DNA from: Pseudomonadota bacterium
GTDB lineage: Bacteria; Pseudomonadota; Alphaproteobacteria; Rhizobiales; Beijerinckiaceae
NCBI GenBank assembly: GCA_023393655.1
Contig: JAEWKP010000426.1
Span: 1 to 23,637 of the forward strand
Direction of reading: 5' to 3'
DNA length: 23,637 nucleotides
How positions within the stretch are numbered: the stretch's first letter is position 1; every line of letters starts with the position of its first letter. This document shows positions 16,729-23,637 of the stretch, in pieces. The notes beneath the pieces were generated by a model that searched no databases, was not told the DNA's origin, and saw only the letters and a program-made list of their open reading frames with translations. A program made the position numbers and the translations under genes.

Positions 16729-17742
16729 CTATTTATATTCGATGATCGTTTGTTGTTTGCCCAGCCAGAGGTTCTTGTAAAAGCGTAGAACGCCTTGGCA
16801 TTCCGCAAACTTGCCGACGACGTTGAACGTGGCACTGATCCAGCGTTGTGGTTCGCTTGCCGGCGCGCGAGCAGCGAGGCGGGCAACCTGGAGCGGCAGG
16901 AGTATAAGCAGCAGCAGAAAACCCTTGTTTAAAGACACGCTGGCGATTATCGCGGCGACTGGCAGAAGGGTCCAGCTTACTGATCTTAGAAGCTTGCGCT
17001 TCCAAATGCCGAACTTGGATGACGCATGTAGTCGCGATACCTCGGCGAATGCGTGGCCTGCTCGGACGTTTCGCACCCACCACTGCCAGAAGTACAAAAT
17101 GTTGGCATCATGTAGGGTCATTTCGGCAGAAAGCCGCCAGATCTTCCATCCTTTTTCACGTAGTCGAACACAGAGTTCGGGTTCCTCTCCGGCGACCAGA
17201 CTTGATCTGAAGCCACCTGCAGAACAGAACGCCTCGACCCTGACTAAGCTGTCGCCGCCACATTCGAACGTTTCTCCAGCGGGCGTATTCCATTCGCCGT
17301 CGCACATTAAGTTGTACACGGATCGATCCGGGTAGCGCTCGCGCCGGCGCCCAAAGACGATCGCGACGTCGGTGCGCTGAGCCATAAACGCCGCCGCCTG
17401 CGTCACCCAATCGGGATCGAGCATGCAATCGCCATCCACAAACTGGATGAATTCGAGATCTGGTCGCAGGCGCATCAACTCCCAAGCGCCGGCGTTGCGC
17501 GCGCGAGCAGCCGTGAACGGCACGGAGAGATCGAGCTGGACGACAGAAGCGACTTGATTTGAGGCAAAGGCGACGCTGCCGTCGGTTGAGCCGGAATCCA
17601 CATATATCGTCGACATCAGCATCGGCTCAACCGACGAAATGCAGTCGGCGAGCCGCTTACCTTCGTTGCGGCCGATGATCACTACGCCTACGTGTCTAAT
17701 ATTGATGGCCCCCAGTTGTTCATCTCTACACAGTGGTTGCAC
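16729..17742 (-). CDS. Family 2 glycosyltransferase with C-terminal membrane segments
   Basis: 337 aa. A GT-A fold is indicated by VGVVIIGRNEGKRL (18-31), YVDSGSTDGS (47-56), FVDGDC with the metal-binding DGD (103-105) and GEEPELCVRLREKGW (185-199). Nonpolar stretches at about 255-270 and 274-287 could anchor it to the inner membrane near the lipid-linked acceptor. The sugar it transfers is unknown. The frame begins at a GTG at 17742 with no good ribosome site, so the start is uncertain; conserved sequence begins about residue 17. It follows the polyprenyl transferase gene on the same strand after 113 bp and may add the second sugar. Confidence 0.88.
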   Translation of the reverse strand: MQPLCRDEQLGAINIRHVGVVIIGRNEGKRLADCISSVEPMLMSTIYVDSGSTDGSVAFASNQVASVVQLDLSVPFTAARARNAGAWELMRLRPDLEFIQFVDGDCMLDPDWVTQAAAFMAQRTDVAIVFGRRRERYPDRSVYNLMCDGEWNTPAGETFECGGDSLVRVEAFCSAGGFRSSLVAGEEPELCVRLREKGWKIWRLSAEMTLHDANILYFWQWWVRNVRAGHAFAEVSRLHASSKFGIWKRKLLRSVSWTLLPVAAIIASVSLNKGFLLLLILLPLQVARLAARAPASEPQRWISATFNVVGKFAECQGVLRFYKNLWLGKQQTIIEYK

Positions 17743-17855
17743 TAAAAGCTTAACCGCCTTCTCATTATTCCACCTAAAACCCAGCTATTCAAGCAAGGGA
17801 TGTTATTGTTAATTCAGTCTCTCGGTCATGTAGTGCTAATCCAGCGGGTTGCCAG

Positions 17856-19325
17856 TTAGTATACGTCTTTAGGGTTGCACAGCATGATCGCTGTTCGAAT
17901 AACGATAAAGCTATCAAGCCATATACTCCAATTGTCGATGTACCAGAGGTCGTGCTGTACGCGCAACTCCATGCTTTCGATGGTCGGCGTTTCGCCGCGG
18001 CTTCCGTTGACCTGCGCCCATCCACTCAGACCAGGCTTCATGAAGCGCCGCATGGCATAGCGCTGGATGAGGTCCTCATATGCCTCGTCATGGGCTACCG
18101 CGTGCGGTCGTGGCCCGACAATTGACATTTCGCCGCGGAGAACGTTCCAGAGCTGCGGTAGCTCGTCGATGCTAGAGCGCCGGATGAACTGTCCGACCCA
18201 GGTTACGCGCGCATCGTTCCTAGAAGCTTGGCGGAACTCGCTCCCCTCCGATGACATGGTCATGCTGCGAAACTTCAGAATTTCGAACTTGCGGCCATTC
18301 GCGCCAAACCGCATCTGCCTGAATAAGATCGGGCCTGGGGTGGTGAGCTTAATCAGCATTGCGGTCAGCAGCATGATCGGTGCGAGCGTGATTAATGCGA
18401 TCAACGCAATTGATATGTCGAAAAGCCGCTTCAGGGCCCGTTCCGACAGGCTGAGCGGGTGGCGCTGAACCTGAAAAGAGAGAATGCTGCCGAGCTTGTG
18501 AGGCGAGCGCGAGATAACTTCAGCATTGGGACCGTCGACTGCGAACCTTACGGGCAACGGCAGCGAACGCAGCGCCTCGACGAGCTGCGTAACAATGCCA
18601 AATCGGTGCATCGAAGCAATAATCACAATCTCGTCGATCACCAAATTGCATGAAGTTGCGGCGACTTGCTTTATAATGCTCAGAATCTCTTGGTCGGAGA
18701 TTTCGCCAGCCGGCAAAATCAATTGACTCACGGGCATGTGGCCATAGCGCTGTAGCTCGCTAATCGTCGCGTCCGATCTCTTGTTCCCATCGCATATCGT
18801 CAGAATCCGGCGCCGGACAAACAGGCCGCGATCGAGCGAAAGCCGCAGGAAATCGCGCCAAGCGTAACGGCAGCCGAGCAACGCTATCAGCGCGGAGAGG
18901 AAGAATAAAAGGACAAAGCCGCGCGATATCAGATCCGAGATTTTCAAAGCAAACGCGACGGTTGTTAGTAAAAAGAAAGTAAGAACTAAATTTAATAAGA
19001 CATTGCGGATCTGCCTAATAAGATTGAAAAGTTCTTCACCAAAATACAAACTACGAATCTGATTGATAGAAGCAAATGTTACTGCGATTATGAGTCCGAA
19101 AGTGGAATATTGAATTAAATCTCCGATAGAAGAAAATGCCAAAAAATGGTATGTTACACCGGAGGCTATGCTAGCTATTACAATTATAGTCACATCACAG
19201 GCAAGAGCTAGGCCTTGAACGTGCTCATAACTTAGCCTGAATCGTTCACGATCAGATCGAGCAATGCGATCTGCTCCTTCGTTAGCGTTAAGGGCGGTCA
19301 TGATTGCCCAAAGCCTTCTAGCCAT
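17856..19325 (-). CDS. Polyprenyl glycosylphosphotransferase (WbaP/ExoY type)
   Basis: 489 aa initiating enzyme that puts the first sugar phosphate on undecaprenyl phosphate. Four membrane segments (about 41-62, 70-87, 109-128, 133-152) precede a soluble region and a further hydrophobic helix (301-325). Then comes the catalytic bacterial sugar transferase domain with RQMRFGANGRKFEILKFRSM (336-355), SIDELPQLWNVLRGEMS (385-401) and KPGLSGWAQVNGSRG (430-444). The full-length architecture matches WbaP/WcaJ-like proteins. The sugar (glucose or galactose phosphate most often) cannot be told. The start is uncertain: neither the ATG at 19325 nor the one at 19301 has a strong ribosome site. The 5' half is strikingly AT-rich. 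Confidence 0.93.
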   Translation of the reverse strand: MARRLWAIMTALNANEGADRIARSDRERFRLSYEHVQGLALACDVTIIVIASIASGVTYHFLAFSSIGDLIQYSTFGLIIAVTFASINQIRSLYFGEELFNLIRQIRNVLLNLVLTFFLLTTVAFALKISDLISRGFVLLFFLSALIALLGCRYAWRDFLRLSLDRGLFVRRRILTICDGNKRSDATISELQRYGHMPVSQLILPAGEISDQEILSIIKQVAATSCNLVIDEIVIIASMHRFGIVTQLVEALRSLPLPVRFAVDGPNAEVISRSPHKLGSILSFQVQRHPLSLSERALKRLFDISIALIALITLAPIMLLTAMLIKLTTPGPILFRQMRFGANGRKFEILKFRSMTMSSEGSEFRQASRNDARVTWVGQFIRRSSIDELPQLWNVLRGEMSIVGPRPHAVAHDEAYEDLIQRYAMRRFMKPGLSGWAQVNGSRGETPTIESMELRVQHDLWYIDNWSIWLDSFIVIRTAIMLCNPKDVY

Positions 19326-19352
19326 AGTTGATGACGTAACGGTTCCGTTTCG

Positions 19353-19367
19353 TTAACACATTGTTAA
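19353..19367. promoter_or_regulatory. TTAAC-N5-GTTAA palindrome upstream of the glycosylphosphotransferase gene
   Basis: Perfect 5-bp arms around five bases, 28 bp before the ATG at 19325. The position suits an operator for the leftward transcript. The arms are short and AT-rich, so chance occurrence is quite possible. Confidence 0.25.
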
Positions 19368-19604
19368 AGTGCAATCAATCCAACCTATTTCGCATAATCA
19401 AAATGAGTTGTGAATTGAGTTAACGGCATAGTGAGGCCGAGGTCCGTATAATTCCTTTGACGAGGGTCCGCATTTATATCGACTCTGCGTCAGGTTTGAG
19501 GTGTACAAAAATCTGCTGGTCAGCTGCAGTCGAAATGGTGAGATGCTGGCCTATCTCCGCACGTTGCGGGCGCTCTCTGGTTGAAATTTGTTTCCGGTAA
19601 GAGT

Positions 19605-19634
19605 TTGACACGACGACAGATGTGTACGTATCAA
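19605..19634 (+). promoter_or_regulatory. Candidate sigma-70-type promoter for the SGNH gene
   Basis: TTGACA at 19605-19610 is a perfect -35 consensus; TATCAA at 19629-19634, 18 bp later, matches four of six bases of the -10 consensus. It lies about 65 bp before the ATG at 19700. The promoter would drive the SGNH, glycosyltransferase and perhaps PKS genes. Confidence 0.35.
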
Positions 19635-19699
19635 AGGGTTCGAACTGAGTTATGCTTTACTCCGGGTAAAAAATCAGATAACCTTAGGTCGCTGTAGGC

Positions 19700-20872
19700 A
19701 TGAGAAGATGTTCAATCGGCATAGTGTTGAAGCTTATCTTGTTTACGATTCTGTTGGTCGGGCTTGATGCTGGAGCGCTCGTTGCTGCGGCGCAGGGGCG
19801 GGTTGCCGACGCTAAGTCGCAGGCAAGCGGGCGCCAAGAGGGGTCGGCAATGGCTGATCTGAAGCGTCGGATGTACGTATCGGGTCACAGTCTTACAAAT
19901 CCGCGCACCATTGAGCTCCTGGGGCGAATGGCGGGTGCTGCTGGCGTCGATCTCGTATGGAACATGCAGTACCTTGAGGGTTCGTCAATCCGTCAGAGAA
20001 GGGAGGGGCGGCTGGGAACGGCCGAGCGTCGTCCCTACAACAACGGTGCGGATCGCTCGGGTCAGCCGGCTGACGTGCTGGCGGAATTCGCATCTCGAAA
20101 TGGCGATGGCCGGGCGATCGATACATTGCTGGTCACGGAACAGCACGCGATCCTGGGCGCGCTCGTCTGGCAAGATACGATTGGAAGTTTGCGCGATCTT
20201 CACGATAGCTTCGTGAAATCCAACCCGGGTGGGCAGTCCGTCTTCTTTGCGCCGTGGCTTTCGCTTGACGATCGTGCAGCTCCCAGACGTTGGGTCGCGT
20301 ATGAGCGGGCGGCTGCTCCCGTCTGGTCCTGCATGGTCGGCGTCGTTAACCGCTCGCTCGAGCGCGACGGCCGGCGAGACCGCGTCAGATCGATCTCGAT
20401 GGGACTGGCCATGGCCGAGCTCGTCGCCTCTGCGGCAACCAAGGGCACGGCGATCTTCGAGGCGATCGGGCCAAAATCGCGTTTGAAAGGCCTGCTCACC
20501 GACGACGTTCATCTGGGCCCGATCGGCGACTACTATGTCGCTGCCGTCCTGTTCCAATACCTGTTTCCCGGTCTCCAGCGCGCGTCGATCACGGTGCCGA
20601 GCGTCAGTCCCGGCCTGATGCGCGAACTCGATGCGTTCGCCGGCCGGTTTGCGCTCGAACATGCCGACTCCGAGCCGGCAATGTCGGCGTCCAAGTGCAG
20701 AACTTATGTCAAGGCGCAGTTCGTGGACACTTTCGTTTCATATTACACATCAGTTGATTTCAAGAAAAACCAGAATGCATTCTCTGCTGCTTACAGTAAG
20801 TGGAAAATGTCCCGCAATTTAAACAAGATTTATCGATTCGACAATGACTCAAACCCTTTTTCCGGTGAATGA
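19700..20872 (+). CDS. Secreted SGNH-hydrolase-like protein
   Basis: 390 aa. A signal peptide is likely: basic MRRC, a long nonpolar stretch (7-22) and an AAAQG cleavage-type region near 33. YVSGHSLTNPRT places a candidate nucleophile at S64 in a GxS context, and LTDDVHLGPIGDYY supplies the closing D268-x-x-H271 pair, the two ends expected in SGNH/GDSL esterases. Such periplasmic enzymes in polysaccharide loci often add or remove acetyl or other acyl groups, so it may act on the glycan made here. The middle blocks (Gly and Asn) are not clear, and the C-terminal 70 residues are AT-rich and unrelated to the fold. The ribosome site is weak. Function is inferred from the motifs and context. Confidence 0.72.
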   Translation: MRRCSIGIVLKLILFTILLVGLDAGALVAAAQGRVADAKSQASGRQEGSAMADLKRRMYVSGHSLTNPRTIELLGRMAGAAGVDLVWNMQYLEGSSIRQRREGRLGTAERRPYNNGADRSGQPADVLAEFASRNGDGRAIDTLLVTEQHAILGALVWQDTIGSLRDLHDSFVKSNPGGQSVFFAPWLSLDDRAAPRRWVAYERAAAPVWSCMVGVVNRSLERDGRRDRVRSISMGLAMAELVASAATKGTAIFEAIGPKSRLKGLLTDDVHLGPIGDYYVAAVLFQYLFPGLQRASITVPSVSPGLMRELDAFAGRFALEHADSEPAMSASKCRTYVKAQFVDTFVSYYTSVDFKKNQNAFSAAYSKWKMSRNLNKIYRFDNDSNPFSGE

Positions 20873-20916
20873 CTACAAACTGGAGCGTGGTTAGGACGAT
20901 CTGTGGGAGCTTAATT

Positions 20917-21723
20917 ATGTTGGCGTATACCGAGTCTCGGCCGATGTTCGGGTTGATCTTCAGCTGCGAAACTCTCGACGAGCTTGCCGATGAGCTCTGC
21001 CGTGTTCCAGCCCCGGCCGGAGGCGGTCTGCGGCATCTGGTCACGATGAACGTCGACCACGTAGTTCATTTGCGTAAGCACGCTGATTTTCGCACCGCCT
21101 ATCGCAATGCTTGGAAAGCGACGATCGATGGCATGCCGATCCTGCTCTACGCACGGCTGCGCCAGATCGGCGTCAAGGCGCGCGTGACCGGCGCCGACCT
21201 GTTCCCGGTCGTATTCGGGCGTCTCGAACCCACCCGCCACCGACCCTTCATCGTTGCCTCCAGCCAGGGCACTGCGAAAGTCCTGCGCGATGCGCTCGTG
21301 CGTGCCGGTTTCGACGCCGCTCAGTTTGCCTTCCATATCCCCGATTTCGGCTTCGAGAAGGATGCAGTCGCAACGGCACTGCTGATCGAACAGATCTCCC
21401 TGCTGCGCCCTACCCACATCTTTTTCGGCGTCGGCGCTCCGAAATCCGAGATCTGGATCGACCGTCACCGCGCACTGCTGGGCGACGCCTATTGTCTAAG
21501 TGTCGGTGCCGCGCTCGATTTCCATGCCGGCAGCGTTAAGCGCGCACCGAGGTGGATGCGTCGTATCGGCTTCGAATGGGCATGGCGTTTCGCAAAGCAG
21601 CCGAAGCGGTTATTCCGCCGCTATTTCGTCGATTCCCGGTTCGTCATCGGTGCGATCATCAGCGATCTGCGTCATGATGGCCGGCGCATTCCGGATATGA
21701 AAGTCGGCGCTCTGAATGGCTAG
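20917..21723 (+). CDS. WecG/TagA/CpsF-family glycosyltransferase (GT26)
   Basis: 268 aa. It carries the family landmarks in order: TMNVDHVVHLRK (43-54), the TIDGMPILL segment with D71, RVTGADLFP (89-97), FFGVGAPKSEIW (169-180), VGAALDFHAGSVKRAPRWM (197-215, the usual VGGxFD...RAP region) and EWAWRFAKQPKRLFRRY (220-236). These enzymes use nucleotide sugars such as UDP-ManNAc(A) or UDP-Glc to extend a polyprenyl-linked acceptor at the inner membrane. I prefer the ATG at 20917, with GGGAG 7 bp upstream. The frame also opens at an ATG at 20869 that overlaps the SGNH stop (ATGA) and would add 16 residues. Either way it is co-transcribed with the SGNH gene. Confidence 0.93.
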   Translation: MLAYTESRPMFGLIFSCETLDELADELCRVPAPAGGGLRHLVTMNVDHVVHLRKHADFRTAYRNAWKATIDGMPILLYARLRQIGVKARVTGADLFPVVFGRLEPTRHRPFIVASSQGTAKVLRDALVRAGFDAAQFAFHIPDFGFEKDAVATALLIEQISLLRPTHIFFGVGAPKSEIWIDRHRALLGDAYCLSVGAALDFHAGSVKRAPRWMRRIGFEWAWRFAKQPKRLFRRYFVDSRFVIGAIISDLRHDGRRIPDMKVGALNG

Positions 21724-21798
21724 CGGAGCCGACTGCACCGCGCCGATGCGGGGATCTTCGGATTCTTCCGGCACGCATGATGCAGGTGTTTAGGCTCC

Positions 21799-21824
21799 TC
21801 TCATCTTTTTGTGCTGAGATGAGA
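21799..21824. repeat. Stem-loop between the glycosyltransferase and PKS genes
   Basis: TCTCATC (21799-21805) and GATGAGA (21818-21824) can pair around a 12-base loop that starts with five T. It lies 75 bp after the GT26 stop and 88 bp before the PKS ATG. No T-run follows the stem, so it is not a classic terminator; it may be a leader structure. Confidence 0.35.
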
Positions 21825-21911
21825 CACCATTGTTGAGCGCCCTGCCGTTACGCGACCAATCAATGGGGCATCCGAGCCGCCGGCACTCCTTGACACCACG
21901 AGCGATCGCTT

Positions 21912-23637
21912 ATGAATGAGAATGACATCGCCATTATCGGGATGGCTGTGCGGGCTCCCGGGGCGCGTTCCCTGAACGAGTTCTGGGACAATCTCGTCGC
22001 AGGACGCGAGAGTATCGAAAGCCTCAGCGAGGAGGCGCTCCTGGCGGCCGGCGAACCGGTCTCGCGACTGCACAACTCGCATTATGTTCCGCGCGCCGCG
22101 ATCCTCCCCGGAATGGAGATGTTCGACGCCGAATTCTTCGGTGTCAGCCCGAAAGAAGCTGCGATCATGGATCCGCAGCATCGCCACTTTCTCGAATGCT
22201 CCTGGGAGGCGTTCGAGAATGCGGCGCGCATGCCCGATGGCTTCGACGGGCCGGTGGGCGTGTTCGCTGGGTGCGGCATGGGCAGTTATTTTTATTTCAA
22301 CGTCTGCAGCAACCGGCAGCTGGTAGACCAGGTCGGCATGTTCCTGCTGCGCCATACCGGCAACGACAAGGATTTCCTGTCGACGCGGGTTTCGTATCTG
22401 TTCGATCTCAAGGGACCGAGCGTCACCGTTCAGACGGCCTGCTCCACCTCGCTTGTGGCCGTGCACTATGCCTGCCAGAGTCTGCTCAGCCGCGAATGCG
22501 ACATGGCCCTAGCCGGAGGTGTCACGATCGAGTTCCCACATCGGCGCGGCTATGTCTATCAGGACGGCGAGATCCTGTCGCCGGACGGGCATTGCCGACC
22601 CTTCGACCAACGCGCCGCGGGCACCGTCTTCGGCAGCGGCGTCGGAACGGTGGTTCTCCGGCGCCTGGAGGACGCGCTCCGCGACGGCGACCCTATCCAT
22701 GCGGTGATCAAGGCGACGGCGGTCAACAATGACGGCGCCAGCAAAGCAGGCTATCTCGCGCCGAGCGTGACCGGCCAAGCCGCCGCGATCATCGAGGCGC
22801 AGGCGCTCGCAGGCATCGGCGCCGACGAGGTCGGCTATGTCGAATGCCACGGCACCGGCACCTATCTCGGCGATCCGATCGAGGTTGAGGCGCTGACTCA
22901 GGCCTTCCGCCGCAGCGCGAGCGGGCGCGGATTCTGCCGGATCGGTTCTGTTAAGAGTAATATTGGCCATACCGATACCGCTGCCGGCGTCATCGGGCTG
23001 ATTAAGGCGGCTATGACCGTCAAACACGGGCGGATCCCGGCCACGCTCAATTTCGAGAGGCCGAACCCGACGATCAATTTCGCCGAGAGCCCGTTCGTCG
23101 TAAACGACAAGCTTCACGAATGGTCGACGCCAAACGGGGTGCGCATCGCCGCCGTGAACTCGCTCGGGGTCGGGGGCACCAACGCTCATGCCATCCTGCA
23201 ATCGCCGCCTCAGGTGGCGAGAGCCGCCGCGGGCGCGAACGACGACGAGAAGCCGACGCTCCTCGTCGTGTCCGCCCGCAGCAAGAATGCGCTCGACGAT
23301 GCCGCGCGCCGCCTGGCCAATGCGCTCGAGGCGGATCCCTCGCTCGCTTTGCGCGATGCCGCCCACACGCTCATCGCCGGCCGCAAGCAGTTCGAGCACC
23401 GCAAGGTTATCCCTGTTGCCTCGCGCCGCGATGCGATCGAAATCTGCCGAGAGCCGGCCTCGCGCCGGACCTCGATCCGCCGTCCTCTCGAGGGCGAGGC
23501 CGAAGCCGTCTTCGTGTTTCCGGGTGGTGGGGCCCAGTACGTCCGCATGGCGGCGGCGCTGTACCGCACGAATCCGCAATTTCGCGCCAGCGTCGAGGAA
23601 GGCCTGTCCTATCTAGCGCCAGGAGCGGGCGAGGAGG
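21912..23637 (+). CDS. Type I polyketide synthase, N-terminal part (KS and start of AT)
   Basis: An open frame from the ATG at 21912 runs off the window without a stop (575 codons seen). Residues about 4-425 are a ketosynthase with the full triad: C177 in QTACSTSLVA, H313 in ECHGTGTYLGDPIE and H353 in SNIGHTDTAAG. A linker (about 430-530) is followed by the opening of an acyltransferase, VFVFPGGGAQYVRMAAALY, from about residue 533. There is no loading domain before the KS. KS features such as HRRGYVYQDGEILSPDGHCR and TVFGSGVG resemble ketosynthases of hybrid NRPS-PKS or stand-alone lipid-type synthases, a judgement from memory. The ribosome site is poor. The phosphopantetheinyl transferase at 15932 would activate its carrier domain. 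Product and later domains lie outside the window. Confidence 0.95.
   Translation, partial: MNENDIAIIGMAVRAPGARSLNEFWDNLVAGRESIESLSEEALLAAGEPVSRLHNSHYVPRAAILPGMEMFDAEFFGVSPKEAAIMDPQHRHFLECSWEAFENAARMPDGFDGPVGVFAGCGMGSYFYFNVCSNRQLVDQVGMFLLRHTGNDKDFLSTRVSYLFDLKGPSVTVQTACSTSLVAVHYACQSLLSRECDMALAGGVTIEFPHRRGYVYQDGEILSPDGHCRPFDQRAAGTVFGSGVGTVVLRRLEDALRDGDPIHAVIKATAVNNDGASKAGYLAPSVTGQAAAIIEAQALAGIGADEVGYVECHGTGTYLGDPIEVEALTQAFRRSASGRGFCRIGSVKSNIGHTDTAAGVIGLIKAAMTVKHGRIPATLNFERPNPTINFAESPFVVNDKLHEWSTPNGVRIAAVNSLGVGGTNAHAILQSPPQVARAAAGANDDEKPTLLVVSARSKNALDDAARRLANALEADPSLALRDAAHTLIAGRKQFEHRKVIPVASRRDAIEICREPASRRTSIRRPLEGEAEAVFVFPGGGAQYVRMAAALYRTNPQFRASVEEGLSYLAPGAGEE

Larger units (their letters stand above)
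19326..19699. other. Divergent intergenic region upstream of the glycosylphosphotransferase and SGNH genes
   Basis: 374 bp, AT-rich, without a gene I can support. It carries promoters for both directions. A TTAAC-N5-GTTAA palindrome lies at 19353-19367 on the glycosylphosphotransferase side, and a TTGACA/TATCAA promoter candidate at 19605-19634 on the SGNH side. Confidence 0.5.

Noticed and set aside
21890..21895. TTGACA box just before the PKS gene
   Set aside because: A matching -10 at normal spacing would fall inside the coding sequence, so it is unlikely to be the PKS promoter.

Overview
The window comes from a high-GC alphaproteobacterium, probably of the order Hyphomicrobiales (Bosea-like or Methylobacterium-like). 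I infer this from codon use, the rhizobial style of the phage genes and the gene families, not from a database search. It falls into two unrelated halves.

The left part (1-7737) is accessory DNA. It opens with the end of an IS3-family insertion sequence. A phage packaging fragment on the + strand follows: a ParB-domain/DNA methyltransferase fusion, a DUF5681 protein and the large terminase subunit. The fragment stops abruptly. No portal, capsid or tail gene follows TerL, and 168 bp after the TerL stop codon lies a decayed second copy of the same IS end. Next come a small orphan ORF and a tightly coupled - strand operon with two small unknown proteins, an ERF single-strand annealing protein, a YqaJ/lambda-type exonuclease, an HNH-like protein and a small putative lipoprotein. 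A divergently transcribed XRE-type regulator faces this operon across a short region with two palindromes. I read the whole as a decayed prophage.

The middle part (7809-15252) is one long - strand run of sugar-nucleotide genes, in transcription order: phosphohexomutase, UDP-glucuronate 4-epimerase-like enzyme, a PcaF-type thiolase that does not fit the pathway, then rfbB, rfbC, rfbD and rfbA for dTDP-L-rhamnose. The four rfb genes are almost contiguous. A large nested inverted repeat separates them from the thiolase.

The right part (15932-23637) holds surface-glycan and polyketide genes. A Sfp-type phosphopantetheinyl transferase (+), a family 2 glycosyltransferase (-) and a polyprenyl glycosylphosphotransferase of the WbaP/ExoY type (-) are followed by a secreted SGNH-hydrolase-like protein (+), a WecG/TagA/CpsF glycosyltransferase (+) and the start of a type I polyketide synthase (+), which runs off the window with a complete ketosynthase and the first residues of an acyltransferase. 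The phosphopantetheinyl transferase would supply the arm the synthase needs. Rhamnose supply, lipid-linked glycan initiation and polyketide assembly sit side by side, so the locus may build a glycan carrying a polyketide or fatty-acyl part, or a glycosylated polyketide. This is the most interesting system in the window. Much of 15.3-20.9 kb is visibly richer in A+T than the flanks. No tRNA, rRNA or CRISPR array was seen.
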